In this document: positions 1 through 8,176 of the stretch, in pieces
How the letters are laid out: each line of letters starts with the position of its first letter
Position numbering within the stretch: position 1 is the first letter of the stretch
Source: Rhizobiaceae bacterium
Lineage (GTDB): Bacteria; Pseudomonadota; Alphaproteobacteria; Rhizobiales; Rhizobiaceae
Assembly: GCA_017644105.1 (NCBI GenBank)
Contig: JAEPMD010000003.1
Coordinates: forward strand, 62,001 to 126,000
Direction of reading: 5' to 3'
DNA length: 64,000 nucleotides
Notes under the pieces: model-generated
Database searches by the model: none
What the model saw: the letters and a program-made list of their open reading frames with translations, nothing else
What the model was told of the DNA's origin: nothing
Program-made: the position numbers and the translations under genes

Positions 1-79
1 CGGATGAATTATCCGATGTTTAAGCCGCCGAAATGGCCAAGCATAAACTACTCCATATTTGAAAAGTAAGGAACACGCT

Positions 80-721
80 ATGAGCGATACACTCAAAGCT
101 GTTGCGCGCGAACGGGTCGGTAAGGGGTCCGCCCGGGAACTTCGTCGTAACGGTCAAATTCCAGCATCTATTTACGGTGATAAACAGGCCCCTGTTTCCA
201 TCGCTATTTCTCGTAAAGAAGCAACAATGCGTATCCACGCAGGTGGCTTCATGACGAACATCATCACAGTTGATGTGGATGGTGATAAAGTTAACGTTCT
301 TCCAAAAGATTACCAGCTTGATCCGGTTCGTGACTTCGTCATGCACGTTGATTTCTTGCGCGTATCTAAAAACACACAAGTTGTTGTGGAAGTCCCTGTA
401 CAGTTTGAAAACGAAGACACATGTGTTGGCATCAAACGCGGCGGTATCTTGAACGTCGTGCGTCACACAGTTGAAGTTTCCTGCCCAGCCAACTCAATTC
501 CAGAAGCACTTGTTGCTGATCTTGCTGAATTGAACATTGGTGACGCCGTTCACATCTCAGCAATCACATTGCCTGAGGGTGTTGAGCCAACAATTACAGA
601 CCGTGACTTTACAGTTGCAACAATCGCCTCACCAGGTGGTGCGCAAGACGCTGCTGATGATGCAGCAGACGCAGAAGCAGCTGCAGCTGAAGGCGGCGAA
701 GCAGAAGACGCTTCTGAATAA
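80..721 (+). CDS. rplY: 50S ribosomal protein L25 (Ctc-type, long form)
   Basis: This protein binds 5S rRNA in the large ribosomal subunit. It is 213 aa from ATG 80. An upstream in-frame TTG at 59 is rejected because AAGGAA at 67-73 sits at the right distance from ATG 80. Residues 1-90 form the L25 beta-barrel ([28 protein letters not shown]) and about 98-180 the TL5/Ctc C-terminal domain ([14 protein letters not shown]). From about 185 the tail is Ala/Asp/Glu-rich and acidic, which is common in alphaproteobacterial L25. pth follows 21 nt later on the same strand, the usual rplY-pth pair, so the two are probably co-transcribed. The identification is secure. Confidence 0.97.
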   Translation: MSDTLKAVARERVGKGSARELRRNGQIPASIYGDKQAPVSIAISRKEATMRIHAGGFMTNIITVDVDGDKVNVLPKDYQLDPVRDFVMHVDFLRVSKNTQVVVEVPVQFENEDTCVGIKRGGILNVVRHTVEVSCPANSIPEALVADLAELNIGDAVHISAITLPEGVEPTITDRDFTVATIASPGGAQDAADDAADAEAAAAEGGEAEDASE

Positions 722-742
722 GAATAGTTTGGGGCTAATACC

Positions 743-1474
743 ATGTTGCTCATTGTAGGACTTGGCAATCCGGGCCCCAAATATCAAAAACACCGACACA
801 ATGTCGGGTTCATGGCGGTTGATGCGATCATCGACCGCCATAATTTTTCCAAATCCCAAAACAAGTTTAAGTCTGAAGTGTTTGAAGGCAAACTTGCTGG
901 TGAAAAAGCACTCATCTTAAAACCACAGACTTTTATGAACGTCTCAGGTGAGGCCGTTGGCGAGGCCATGCGGTTTTATAAACTTACACCTGACGACATC
1001 ATCGTCTTTCATGATGAACTTGATCTCGTTGCAGGCAAAACTCGCATTAAACGTGGTGGCAGCCATGGCGGGCACAATGGTTTGAAATCAATCGACGCCC
1101 ATTGCGGTAAAGATTATCAGCGCGTACGCATTGGCATTGGCCATCCGGGAAATAAAGCACGTGTGAATTCCCACGTGCTCGGTGATTTTGCTAAGTCTGA
1201 TTATGAATGGTTAGACCCATTATTGGAGACCATCGCTGAGCATGTTGAATTGCTCGCACGTGACGATGCAGCTGGCTTGATGAACAAAATCGCTTTGGCG
1301 ACTGGTGGCGAAACCGAAACATCCAAAAAAAAAGACACGACTAAACCAACCTCAGGCGCTCAAAAGCCCAAGGCCAAGTCTCATATTCATCAAGCAAGAC
1401 AAAACACTCCGTCCACTCAAGCGAGCAGACCGATGGCTGAAATGCTGAAAAAACTTCTTGGGGATAAGAAGTAG
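743..1474 (+). CDS. pth: Peptidyl-tRNA hydrolase
   Basis: Pth releases tRNA from peptidyl-tRNA that has dropped off the ribosome. The N-terminal 185 aa carry the family signatures: GLGNPGPKYQKHRHNVGF with the catalytic His of RHN, FMNVSGEAV, HDELDL with the conserved Asp, and GGSHGGHNGLKSI. Residues about 190-243 are a Lys/Thr/Ser/Gln-rich, probably disordered extension ending in AEMLKKLLGDKK; the E. coli enzyme, at about 194 aa, lacks this, whereas extended forms occur in alphaproteobacteria. GGGGC at 731-735 is a weak ribosome site for ATG 743. It is the second gene of an rplY-pth unit. Confidence 0.97.
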   Translation: MLLIVGLGNPGPKYQKHRHNVGFMAVDAIIDRHNFSKSQNKFKSEVFEGKLAGEKALILKPQTFMNVSGEAVGEAMRFYKLTPDDIIVFHDELDLVAGKTRIKRGGSHGGHNGLKSIDAHCGKDYQRVRIGIGHPGNKARVNSHVLGDFAKSDYEWLDPLLETIAEHVELLARDDAAGLMNKIALATGGETETSKKKDTTKPTSGAQKPKAKSHIHQARQNTPSTQASRPMAEMLKKLLGDKK

Positions 1475-1489
1475 TCTAAGTCTCCGCGC

Positions 1490-1894
1490 TTAGCATTGAT
1501 GTGAATAGGTAAAGACCAAGGTGTCTGTTGTGATCACACCTGTGGACACACATTGTCTTGATTTTTCGCGTGTGCCGGTCATCGTAATGCGCAACGGATT
1601 ACGGCTCACAGGACCTTCCACCCAATATTCGAGCGGACTTCCCACGCAATATTTTGAAAACACACGTGCGAGACCTGAATACCAATCACCGTTATTTTGA
1701 CCATTAAAGAGCAAAGTTCCGGGCTGAACACCGGATGGCCGCAAGGATGACTTTGGATTTTCATATGAGAACCAGCGGTTATTTCCATCTGCTTGTAAGC
1801 GCATTAATGAACCATTATGTGTCCAACAGCTATCCGCCAATGCTGTAGTCGTCATTATTGCCAATAATGAAATAGTCTTTATCCAAATTTTCAT
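1490..1894 (-). CDS. Small secreted protein of unknown function
   Basis: This is a 134-aa protein with a clear signal peptide (MKIWIKTISLLAIMTTTALA, cleavage probably before DSCW). The mature chain has four cysteines (DSCWTHNG, SKYCVG, RQCVST and the C-terminal HQC), compatible with two disulfides in the periplasm, and is rich in Gly, Ser, Trp and Tyr. I do not recognise a named family. Similar small Cys-containing exported proteins are common in rhizobia, and this one may be a periplasmic or cell-surface protein. Its stop lies 15 nt from the pth stop, with the two genes convergent. No catalytic motif is visible. Confidence 0.75.
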   Translation of the reverse strand: MKIWIKTISLLAIMTTTALADSCWTHNGSLMRLQADGNNRWFSYENPKSSLRPSGVQPGTLLFNGQNNGDWYSGLARVFSKYCVGSPLEYWVEGPVSRNPLRITMTGTREKSRQCVSTGVITTDTLVFTYSHQC

Positions 1895-1960
1895 AGATCC
1901 AAATTCACCCCTATAGTTCCGCTCACTTTTTGTTTTTTATTTCATATATTTGCGAAAAAC

Positions 1961-1986
1961 GCAAAAATCGCGACAAAATAACTCAA
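1961..1986 (+). promoter_or_regulatory. Putative shared regulatory motif, copy 1 (upstream of fasciclin gene)
   Basis: GCAAAAATCGCGACA at 1961-1975, followed by a matching nnATAnCTCAA, recurs almost unchanged at 32473-32498 upstream of the glutathionyl-hydroquinone reductase gene. A TTTGCG-N5-CGCAAA inverted repeat at 1949-1965 overlaps this copy. The motif ends 95 nt before the fasciclin ATG. It may be an operator or part of a promoter; the regulator is unknown. Confidence 0.45.
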
Positions 1987-2081
1987 TTTGTAGCCAAACA
2001 ATAAAATTTGGCAATTGGTGATCTGATTCAAAAACGTTCGCGTAGCCTTACCCATAACCTCGAACGATAAAGGATCAAAAA

Positions 2082-2597
2082 ATGAAAACTCTATTGAAAC
2101 GCACCGCTGCTGCCGCTGTGATCGCACTTTCAGCAACTGCAGCAAACGCAGCGACCATCGTTGACATCGCAGCCAATGATGATCGCTTCTCAACACTTGT
2201 CGCCGCTGTAAAAGCTGCAGGCCTTGCAGAAACACTTTCTGGCAAAGGCCACTTCACAGTATTTGCGCCAGTAAATGCTGCTTTCGATGCGCTACCAGCT
2301 GGCACGGTTGAGACACTTTTGAAGCCTGAAAACAAAGGTCAATTGACTGATATTCTTCTTTACCACGTTGATGACCGCAATTTGGTATCAGGTCAGCTTC
2401 CGCATGAACCGATCTACATCAAGCCAATCTTGGCAAGCAAACGTCTTTGCGTCACAAAAAGCGCATCCGGCGTAACAATCGGCGACAGCACACCACAAAC
2501 AGCAAATGTTGTAATCGCTGACATTAAAGCGAGCAATGGCGTGATCCACGTGATCGATAAAGTTCTATTGCCAGGCAAGCGTCCAGCCTGTCACTAA
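2082..2597 (+). CDS. Secreted fasciclin (FAS1) domain protein
   Basis: This is a 171-aa exported protein with a signal peptide at residues 1-23 (KRTAAAAVIALSATAANA) and a single FAS1 domain at about 24-166. FAS1 hallmarks are visible: an H1-like segment (GKGHFTVFAPVNAAFDALP), LLYHVD, and the H2-like end (IKASNGVIHVIDKVLLP). FAS1 proteins are extracellular or periplasmic adhesion-type proteins; bacterial single-domain forms lack a defined biochemical role. An unusual Cys pair (RLCVT and PACH at the C-terminus) could form a disulfide. The gene is monocistronic, with a strong hairpin after the stop and an AT-rich promoter region carrying the shared motif at 1961-1986. Confidence 0.9.
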   Translation: MKTLLKRTAAAAVIALSATAANAATIVDIAANDDRFSTLVAAVKAAGLAETLSGKGHFTVFAPVNAAFDALPAGTVETLLKPENKGQLTDILLYHVDDRNLVSGQLPHEPIYIKPILASKRLCVTKSASGVTIGDSTPQTANVVIADIKASNGVIHVIDKVLLPGKRPACH

Positions 2598-2609
2598 GTT
2601 AAATTAGTG

Positions 2610-2644
2610 ATTATCCCTGCCGCAACATGCGTGGCAGGGATAAT
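2610..2644 (+). terminator. Hairpin terminator after the fasciclin gene
   Basis: This is a perfect 12-bp inverted repeat: ATTATCCCTGCC at 2610-2621 and GGCAGGGATAAT at 2633-2644, with an 11-nt loop. It begins 12 nt after the fasciclin stop. Only a short T-rich tail follows, so termination efficiency is uncertain. Confidence 0.7.
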
Positions 2645-2754
2645 TTGCGCGTGTAAGCCTAACATTCAGCCGAATATGCTGAGAAACCCTTGACCAAAGG
2701 CAAGGTTTCCCCCATAGCCTCCTTATATTTTTCATTACATAAGAGAGCACTTCT

Positions 2755-3858
2755 ATGGGATTTAAATGTGGTATCGTTGGACTTCCAAATGTCGGGAAAT
2801 CAACGCTTTTTAACGCGCTGACACGCACAGCTGCAGCTCAAGCGGCGAACTACCCATTTTGTACAATTGAACCAAACACTGGTGAAGTTGCGGTTCCCGA
2901 CAGGCGTCTCACTCAACTTGCAGATATTTCAGGCTCTAAAGAAACGATCCCTACCCGCATTTCCTTTGTTGATATTGCCGGCCTAGTCCGTGGCGCATCC
3001 AAAGGTGAAGGCTTGGGCAATCAGTTCCTTGCCAATATTCGCGAGGTCGATGCCATCGTGCATGTGCTTCGTTGTTTTGAAGACGACGACATCACCCATG
3101 TTGAGGGTAAGATTGATCCCGTTGCGGATGCGGAAACCATCGAAACAGAGTTGATGCTATCTGATCTTGAGAGCTTGGACGCACGCACCGATAAGATGCG
3201 CAAACGCGCGACAGGTAAAGATAAAGAAGCGCAAGTTTTACTGCCTGTTATGGAAGAAGCGCTAGCGCTCTTGAACGACGGCAAACCCGTTCGCCACATG
3301 CTTGATGGGATTGCTGAAGAAGATCTACGCATGCTTAAAGGCTTGAACCTTCTCACATCCAAACCAGTGCTGTATGTTTGTAACGTTGCCGAAGAAGATG
3401 CAGGCAAAGGCAATGCACAATCAGATGCTGTTGCAAAAATGGCCGCCGAACAAGGCGCAAAAACCGTTGTCATCTCGGCTGCTATCGAGGCAGAAGTCGC
3501 GCAGCTTGACGATGAAGAAGCAGCAATGTTCTTGGAAGAACTTGGGCTAGATGAAGCTGGTCTCGACCGCCTCATTCGCGCAGGCTATGAACTCTTGGAA
3601 CTGATCACATTCTTCACATCAGGCCCGAAAGAAACGCGCGCCTGGACGGTTCGCAAAGGCACAAAAGCACCAGCCTCAGCGGGTGTAATCCACACGGATT
3701 TCGAACGTGGTTTTATTCGTGCTCAAACCATTGCTTTTGATGATTATGTCTCCCTCGGCAGCGAAACTGCAGCCAAAGAAGCAGGCAAGGCGCGGGATGA
3801 AGGCAAAGAATACGTCACGCAAGATGGTGATGTCATGCTCTTTAAGTTCAACACGTAG
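2755..3858 (+). CDS. ychF: Obg-like ribosome-associated ATPase YchF
   Basis: YchF/OLA1 is a TRAFAC-class P-loop enzyme that prefers ATP over GTP, binds ribosomes and is linked to the oxidative stress response. The 367-aa length is typical. Motifs seen: G1 GLPNVGKSTLFNAL (residues 9-22), NYPFCTIEPN switch region, G3 DIAGLVRGASKGEGLGNQFL, and the non-canonical G4 region CNVAEED that goes with ATP specificity. A coiled-coil insertion spans about 130-200, and the C-terminal TGS domain (about 280-365) ends GDVMLFKFNT. GAGAG at 2742-2746 precedes the ATG. bluB follows 17 nt after the stop. Confidence 0.97.
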   Translation: MGFKCGIVGLPNVGKSTLFNALTRTAAAQAANYPFCTIEPNTGEVAVPDRRLTQLADISGSKETIPTRISFVDIAGLVRGASKGEGLGNQFLANIREVDAIVHVLRCFEDDDITHVEGKIDPVADAETIETELMLSDLESLDARTDKMRKRATGKDKEAQVLLPVMEEALALLNDGKPVRHMLDGIAEEDLRMLKGLNLLTSKPVLYVCNVAEEDAGKGNAQSDAVAKMAAEQGAKTVVISAAIEAEVAQLDDEEAAMFLEELGLDEAGLDRLIRAGYELLELITFFTSGPKETRAWTVRKGTKAPASAGVIHTDFERGFIRAQTIAFDDYVSLGSETAAKEAGKARDEGKEYVTQDGDVMLFKFNT

Positions 3859-3875
3859 TCCGCTACCATACAGAC

Positions 3876-4499
3876 ATGAAGTTCGATCAAAATGACAGAG
3901 ACACGCTGCTAAATTTGCTCAATTGGCGGCGCGATGTCCGGCATTTTGAAACAACACCAATACCTGACGCGCAAGTGGATCAGCTGTTACAAGCCATTGA
4001 ACTTGCGCCTTCCGTTGGCAATAGCCGTCCATGGCGATTTATCAAGGTTGAAAGCCGTGAGATCAGAGAACAGGTCTATCAGAATTTCGCTGCATCCAAT
4101 GCATCAGCGGCTGATGTCTATTCAGATGATGAGTTAAAGAATTACAACAATCTCAAACTGGCAGGATTAAAAGAAGCGCCTTTGCATCTTGCGGTATTCA
4201 CCGATATGAACCCAGATTTGGGAAAGGGTCTTGGGCGCCAAACCATGCCTGAAACGCTGTTATATTCAACGGTGACAGCAATCCATAACCTTTGGCTGAT
4301 GGCGCGATCCATGAATATCGGCGTCGGCTGGGTCTCGATCCTTAATCCTGACGAATTTAATCAGATCATGGATGTTCCAGAAGACTGGAAATTTACAGGC
4401 TATCTGTGTTTGGGATATCCCAAATTTGATGCAGATACGCCTGAACTTCATGAGAAGTCCTGGCAAAAAAATGTCAAAACAGATTGGATCGTAAGATAG
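3876..4499 (+). CDS. bluB: 5,6-dimethylbenzimidazole synthase BluB
   Basis: BluB is a flavin-cannibalising nitroreductase-fold enzyme that converts reduced FMN and O2 into 5,6-dimethylbenzimidazole, the lower ligand of cobalamin. The 207 aa match BluB rather than general nitroreductases: LNWRRDVRHFETTPIPD at the N-terminus, LAPSVGNSRPWRFIKV, YNNLKLAGLKEAPLHLAVF, LGRQTMPETLLYSTVTAIHNLWLMAR, GVGWVSILNPDE and the YLCLGYP...ELHEKSWQ C-terminus. No other cobalamin gene and no obvious cobalamin riboswitch is nearby. The gene follows ychF at 17 nt, so it may be co-transcribed with it. Confidence 0.92.
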   Translation: MKFDQNDRDTLLNLLNWRRDVRHFETTPIPDAQVDQLLQAIELAPSVGNSRPWRFIKVESREIREQVYQNFAASNASAADVYSDDELKNYNNLKLAGLKEAPLHLAVFTDMNPDLGKGLGRQTMPETLLYSTVTAIHNLWLMARSMNIGVGWVSILNPDEFNQIMDVPEDWKFTGYLCLGYPKFDADTPELHEKSWQKNVKTDWIVR

Positions 4500-4528
4500 A
4501 GACTGAACGCAGCTTATCGCGCTAAAAA

Positions 4529-5071
4529 CTACTCGCCTTCAAATTCAATCAAAGTGCGAACGGGAACGCCCAGATCTTCGATCTTCTTCCGACCGCCCAA
4601 ATCTGGAAGATCAATCACAAAACAGGCAGCCACGATGTCTGCGCCCTGCATTTGCAGGAGTTTAATACCAGCCTCTGCCGTGCCACCCGTTGCAATGAGA
4701 TCATCAACGAGAATAACCTTCTCACCCTCTTTGACGGCATCTGTGTGGATCTCAAGTTCCGCTTCACCATATTCAAGCGCATAGCTCATGGTCACGGTTT
4801 CATAAGGTAATTTGCCCTTTTTGCGTAGCGGCAAAAATCCGGCTGACAATTGGTGGGCCATTGCACCACCGAAGATAAAGCCGCGGGCATCAATGCCCAC
4901 AATTTGGGAAATACCAGCGCCAGTAAAAGGATGCACCATTTCATCTACAGAACGTCTAAACGCACTTGGATTACTTAAAAGCGTTGTAATGTCGCGAAAC
5001 ATAATTCCTTCATGCGGATAATTCGGAATAGTTCTGATCGCTTTTTTTAGTTCTGATTGAAGATTACTCAT
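4529..5071 (-). CDS. apt: Adenine phosphoribosyltransferase
   Basis: Apt makes AMP from adenine and PRPP in purine salvage. From ATG 5071 the product is 180 aa, the normal length. A longer reading from 5113 would add 14 unconserved residues and is rejected because GGGGA lies just upstream of ATG 5071. Signatures: [28 protein letters not shown], and the PRPP loop [14 protein letters not shown]. It is convergent with bluB and lies downstream of petC on the same strand, separated by a strong terminator, so it is probably a separate unit. Confidence 0.96.
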   Translation of the reverse strand: MSNLQSELKKAIRTIPNYPHEGIMFRDITTLLSNPSAFRRSVDEMVHPFTGAGISQIVGIDARGFIFGGAMAHQLSAGFLPLRKKGKLPYETVTMSYALEYGEAELEIHTDAVKEGEKVILVDDLIATGGTAEAGIKLLQMQGADIVAACFVIDLPDLGGRKKIEDLGVPVRTLIEFEGE

Positions 5072-5111
5072 GAATACGGGTCCCCAGGCAAATACATCCA
5101 CGCTTAAAAAC

Positions 5112-5153
5112 AAAAACGCCGACTTAATTGTTAAAAATCAAGTCGGCGTTTTT
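5112..5153 (-). terminator. Rho-independent terminator after petC
   Basis: A perfect 14-bp inverted repeat (AAAAACGCCGACTT at 5112-5125, AAGTCGGCGTTTTT at 5140-5153) has flanking A and T runs, so it could work in either direction. It lies 17 nt beyond the petC stop on the minus strand and separates the bc1 operon from apt. Confidence 0.9.
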
Positions 5154-5170
5154 CAAGTTATTCTTTTAAC

Positions 5171-6007
5171 TTAGTGATCAATTCTTGAGAAGATTGAACG
5201 CTTCGTTAGATAGACCAAGATCGTTAAGATCAACAGGAAGCTGATCACAACAAAACCTGTACGCTTGCGCTCTTCAAGGTGAGGCTCTGCAGCCCACATC
5301 AAGAATGCTGAAATATCCTTGGCATATTGATCCAAAGTTTCAGGAGTACCATCATCATAAGACACCAATTCATCTGACAATGGGGCAGCCATTGCAAGCG
5401 CTGAGCCAGCAATGAAATATGGATTGTAATGAGTGCCTTCACCAACTTCTACATCTGCAGGTGCATCTTCATAACCTGTTAGAAGCGAATAGATGTAGTT
5501 TGGTCCAGCTTCGTTATATCCTGTAAAGATATCAAAGATGAATTGTGGGAAGCCGCGCTCAACATAACGTGCTTTCGCAAGCAATGAGAAGTCCGGAGGA
5601 ACCGCACCACCATTTGCAGAAGCAGCTGCTTCTTTATTTGGGAATGGTGATGGGAAGTAATCCGCAGGCAATGCTGGGCGATCTTCAATATCACCATCTG
5701 CATTTGGTTCTGCTTCGACTTCGTATTCTGCAGCGAATGATTTGACCTGCTCACGTGAATAACCCAATGCTTCCAAATTGCGGAACGCAACAAGGTCCAT
5801 TGAGTGACATGCAGAACATGCTTCCACATAAACTTTCAAACCGCGCTGAAGCTGGCCTTTATCATATTTGCCGAAGATACCAGCAAATGACCAATCAAGC
5901 TCTTTTGGTTTATTGATTGGATAACCACTCGCTGCATGCGCAGAAGTAACACCTGCCAAACCGATTAACATCAACGGCAGAAGGAGAGTTGAAATAACTT
6001 TTTTCAT
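5171..6007 (-). CDS. petC: Cytochrome c1 of the bc1 complex
   Basis: This is the c-type haem subunit of ubiquinol:cytochrome c oxidoreductase; it passes electrons from the Rieske protein to soluble or membrane cytochrome c in the periplasm. It is 278 aa with a signal peptide at 1-25 (LIGLAGVTSAHA). The haem attachment motif CSACH is at residues 64-68. A conserved GSALAMAAPL supplies the likely Met axial ligand near residue 211, and a C-terminal anchor helix spans about 252-270 (VVISFLLILTILVYL). It is the last gene of petA-petB-petC, 25 nt after petB. It is a separate gene, not fused to cytochrome b as in Bradyrhizobium FbcH. Confidence 0.96.
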   Translation of the reverse strand: MKKVISTLLLPLMLIGLAGVTSAHAASGYPINKPKELDWSFAGIFGKYDKGQLQRGLKVYVEACSACHSMDLVAFRNLEALGYSREQVKSFAAEYEVEAEPNADGDIEDRPALPADYFPSPFPNKEAAASANGGAVPPDFSLLAKARYVERGFPQFIFDIFTGYNEAGPNYIYSLLTGYEDAPADVEVGEGTHYNPYFIAGSALAMAAPLSDELVSYDDGTPETLDQYAKDISAFLMWAAEPHLEERKRTGFVVISFLLILTILVYLTKRSIFSRIDH

Positions 6008-6032
6008 GACTTTATTCCTTATCTGTCGTCAA

Positions 6033-7334
6033 TTAACCGCGTGTCTCAGGAGAGGCAGCTGCCTCCTCAGGCTTTCCAGCCCCTGACCCACTTTTTGCAA
6101 GAACGGCTTCGGTAATCGAGTTCGGCAAACGCTTCGGCGTTTCGATCAAGCCGAGAAGCGGCATGATGATGATGAAGAAACCAAAGTAGTAAGCTGTACC
6201 CACCTGAGCCAATACTGTGTAAACGCCTTCCGCAGGTTTGGCGCCAAGCCAACCAAGCAAGATTGCATTTGCAACAAAAATCCAGAAGAACAACTTGTAC
6301 CAAGGACGATAAACAGCAGAACGTACTTTTGATGTATCGAGCCATGGTAGGAAGAACAGGATAATGATTGATCCGAACATTGCCAAAACACCACCCAATT
6401 TAGAATCGATAGGACCTAAATCGAATGTAATCGCACGCAGGATTGCGTAGAATGGAAGGTAATACCATTCAGGAACAATGTGCGCTGGTGTTACCAAAGG
6501 ATCAGCAGGAATATAGTTGTCTGCGTGACCTAGGAAGTTTGGCATGAAGAAGATGAAATATGCAAAGACCAACAAGAACACGACCATGCCAAGAGCATCT
6601 TTAATAGTTGCATATGGTGTAAATGGAAGCGTGTCGGTTTTTGATTTAACTTCAACACCTGTTGGATTTGTTTGACCTGTTACGTGAAGCGCCCATACGT
6701 GAAGGACAACAACACCTGCAATCATAAACGGCAACAGATAGTGAAGTGAGAAGAAACGGTTTAGAGTTGGGTTATCAACCGCAAAACCACCAAGTAGCAA
6801 TTGCTGGATAGGTTCACCAATAACTGGGAAGGCTGTAAAGAAGCCTGTGATCACTGTCGCACCCCAGAAAGACATCTGTCCCCAAGGTAGAACGTAACCC
6901 ATAAAGCCTGTTGCCATCATAAGAAGATAGATCACAACACCCAAGATCCAAAGGATCTCGCGGGGTGCTTTATAAGAACCGTAGTAAAGGCCACGGGCAA
7001 TATGTAGATAAACAGCAATGAAGAAGAACGAAGCGCCGTTTGCGTGCATATAGCGCAGCAACCAGCCATAGTTCACATCACGTGTAATGCCTTCAACTGA
7101 GTTAAACGCAAGCTCAGTAGATGCAGCATAATGCATGGCGAGCACGATACCAGTGATGATCTGAACGACCAGCATGATCGATAAGATGCCACCAAATGTA
7201 TAGGCATAGTTCAGATTTCGCGGCACTGGATATGACACGAAGCTATCATGAACCAAACGAGGCAATGGAAGACGACTATCGACCCATTTACCTAAACCAG
7301 TTGTTGGCTCATATGTTGAATGATTTCCACTCAT
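6033..7334 (-). CDS. petB: Cytochrome b of the bc1 complex
   Basis: This integral membrane subunit holds the two b haems and the Qo and Qi quinone sites. It is 433 aa with eight predicted helices. Haem-ligand histidines appear in [22 protein letters not shown] and in the paired helix [23 protein letters not shown]. The Qo motif PEWY is present ([18 protein letters not shown]), as is [19 protein letters not shown]. The C-terminal tail after about residue 410 is hydrophilic ([19 protein letters not shown]). It starts 11 nt after petA with GGGGAGAG as ribosome site and is surely co-transcribed with petA and petC. Confidence 0.97.
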   Translation of the reverse strand: MSGNHSTYEPTTGLGKWVDSRLPLPRLVHDSFVSYPVPRNLNYAYTFGGILSIMLVVQIITGIVLAMHYAASTELAFNSVEGITRDVNYGWLLRYMHANGASFFFIAVYLHIARGLYYGSYKAPREILWILGVVIYLLMMATGFMGYVLPWGQMSFWGATVITGFFTAFPVIGEPIQQLLLGGFAVDNPTLNRFFSLHYLLPFMIAGVVVLHVWALHVTGQTNPTGVEVKSKTDTLPFTPYATIKDALGMVVFLLVFAYFIFFMPNFLGHADNYIPADPLVTPAHIVPEWYYLPFYAILRAITFDLGPIDSKLGGVLAMFGSIIILFFLPWLDTSKVRSAVYRPWYKLFFWIFVANAILLGWLGAKPAEGVYTVLAQVGTAYYFGFFIIIMPLLGLIETPKRLPNSITEAVLAKSGSGAGKPEEAAASPETRG

Positions 7335-7345
7335 AAATCTCTCCC

Positions 7346-7909
7346 CTAGGCCTGATCTGTGCCGATAACGAGCGTTGTGTCATTTGCAAATACGTATGGT
7401 GGCTTCGGCAGATTAACTGCAGCCGGACCACGCAAGATGCGGCCTGTTGTATCGAAGACTGAACCGTGGCAAGCACATGCCCAACCTTCTGGCTTGCTAT
7501 CAACAACCTGCGGCACACAGCCAAGGTGCGTACAGTTCGCTGAAACAACAACCCATTTTTTCGCTTCATCTGAAGGACCGCCAACACGTGTGTCTACAGG
7601 CGCATAATCTTTCATGTCACCTTCGGTTAGCTCATCAGCCGCTACGATCTCGTCATCTGTCAGGTAGCGAACGAAATAAGGCTTACCGCGCCATTTAACG
7701 ATCACGTGACCGCCTGGCTCCAAGCTTGAAACATTGACCTCAATCGGTTCACCCGCAGCGCGTGTCGCAGCGTCCGGGTTCATTTGATCGATAAACGGCC
7801 AGGCAACACCGACAGCACCCACTGCTGCGGCCATTCCAGTCGTTAAGTATAGAAAATCGCGACGAGTTGGCTCGTTGTGATCATTTTGTCCGTTGTCTTG
7901 TTCACTCAC
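7346..7909 (-). CDS. petA: Rieske iron-sulfur subunit of the bc1 complex
   Basis: This protein carries the 2Fe-2S Rieske cluster that accepts the first electron from ubiquinol. It is 187 aa. A twin-arginine segment ([11 protein letters not shown], residues 15-25) leads into an uncleaved N-terminal helix, as expected for a Tat-exported Rieske protein. Cluster ligands are in CTHLGC (126-131) and CACHGS (145-150), followed by [12 protein letters not shown]. It is the first gene of the operon; its promoter should lie in the 267-nt gap 7910-8176. Confidence 0.97.
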   Translation of the reverse strand: MSEQDNGQNDHNEPTRRDFLYLTTGMAAAVGAVGVAWPFIDQMNPDAATRAAGEPIEVNVSSLEPGGHVIVKWRGKPYFVRYLTDDEIVAADELTEGDMKDYAPVDTRVGGPSDEAKKWVVVSANCTHLGCVPQVVDSKPEGWACACHGSVFDTTGRILRGPAAVNLPKPPYVFANDTTLVIGTDQA

Positions 7910-8176
7910 GGTTCAATGTCTCCTTAAATCTTGCTCGATAATCGTGACTGCCAAACTATTGACATGAATCAACATTATCGGCGCGAGGGCACCCAATTAA
8001 GCGCGTTCTATGCCCCTTCTAAGAAGAAGTCCATACCCAACCCGCAAAGGATGGCACATTGTCGCGGGAAAAAAGCATTGAAATTAAAAACTATCGTACC
8101 AGTCAGTGGAAAACTTGGGTTTTAACGCCCTTAAGGCTCAATTTTTGATGCGCGAGAGAATCAAATTCTCAGCACA

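Noticed and set aside
1-15. CGGAT-N5-ATCCG inverted repeat at the window edge
   Set aside because: The arms are only 5 nt, and the upstream context is missing; it could be the tail of an upstream terminator but cannot be judged.
59-79. TTG upstream start for rplY
   Set aside because: The AAGGAA ribosome site lies inside the extension and points to ATG 80; the extra residues are not part of L25.
3021-3575. 184-aa Ser-rich antisense ORF in ychF
   Set aside because: Serine and alanine runs mirror acidic codons of ychF; there is no start signal.
7931-8125. 64-aa plus-strand ORF in the petA upstream region
   Set aside because: It has no ribosome site, lies where the bc1 promoter must be, and has random-looking composition (many Lys, Pro, His) with no recognisable fold.
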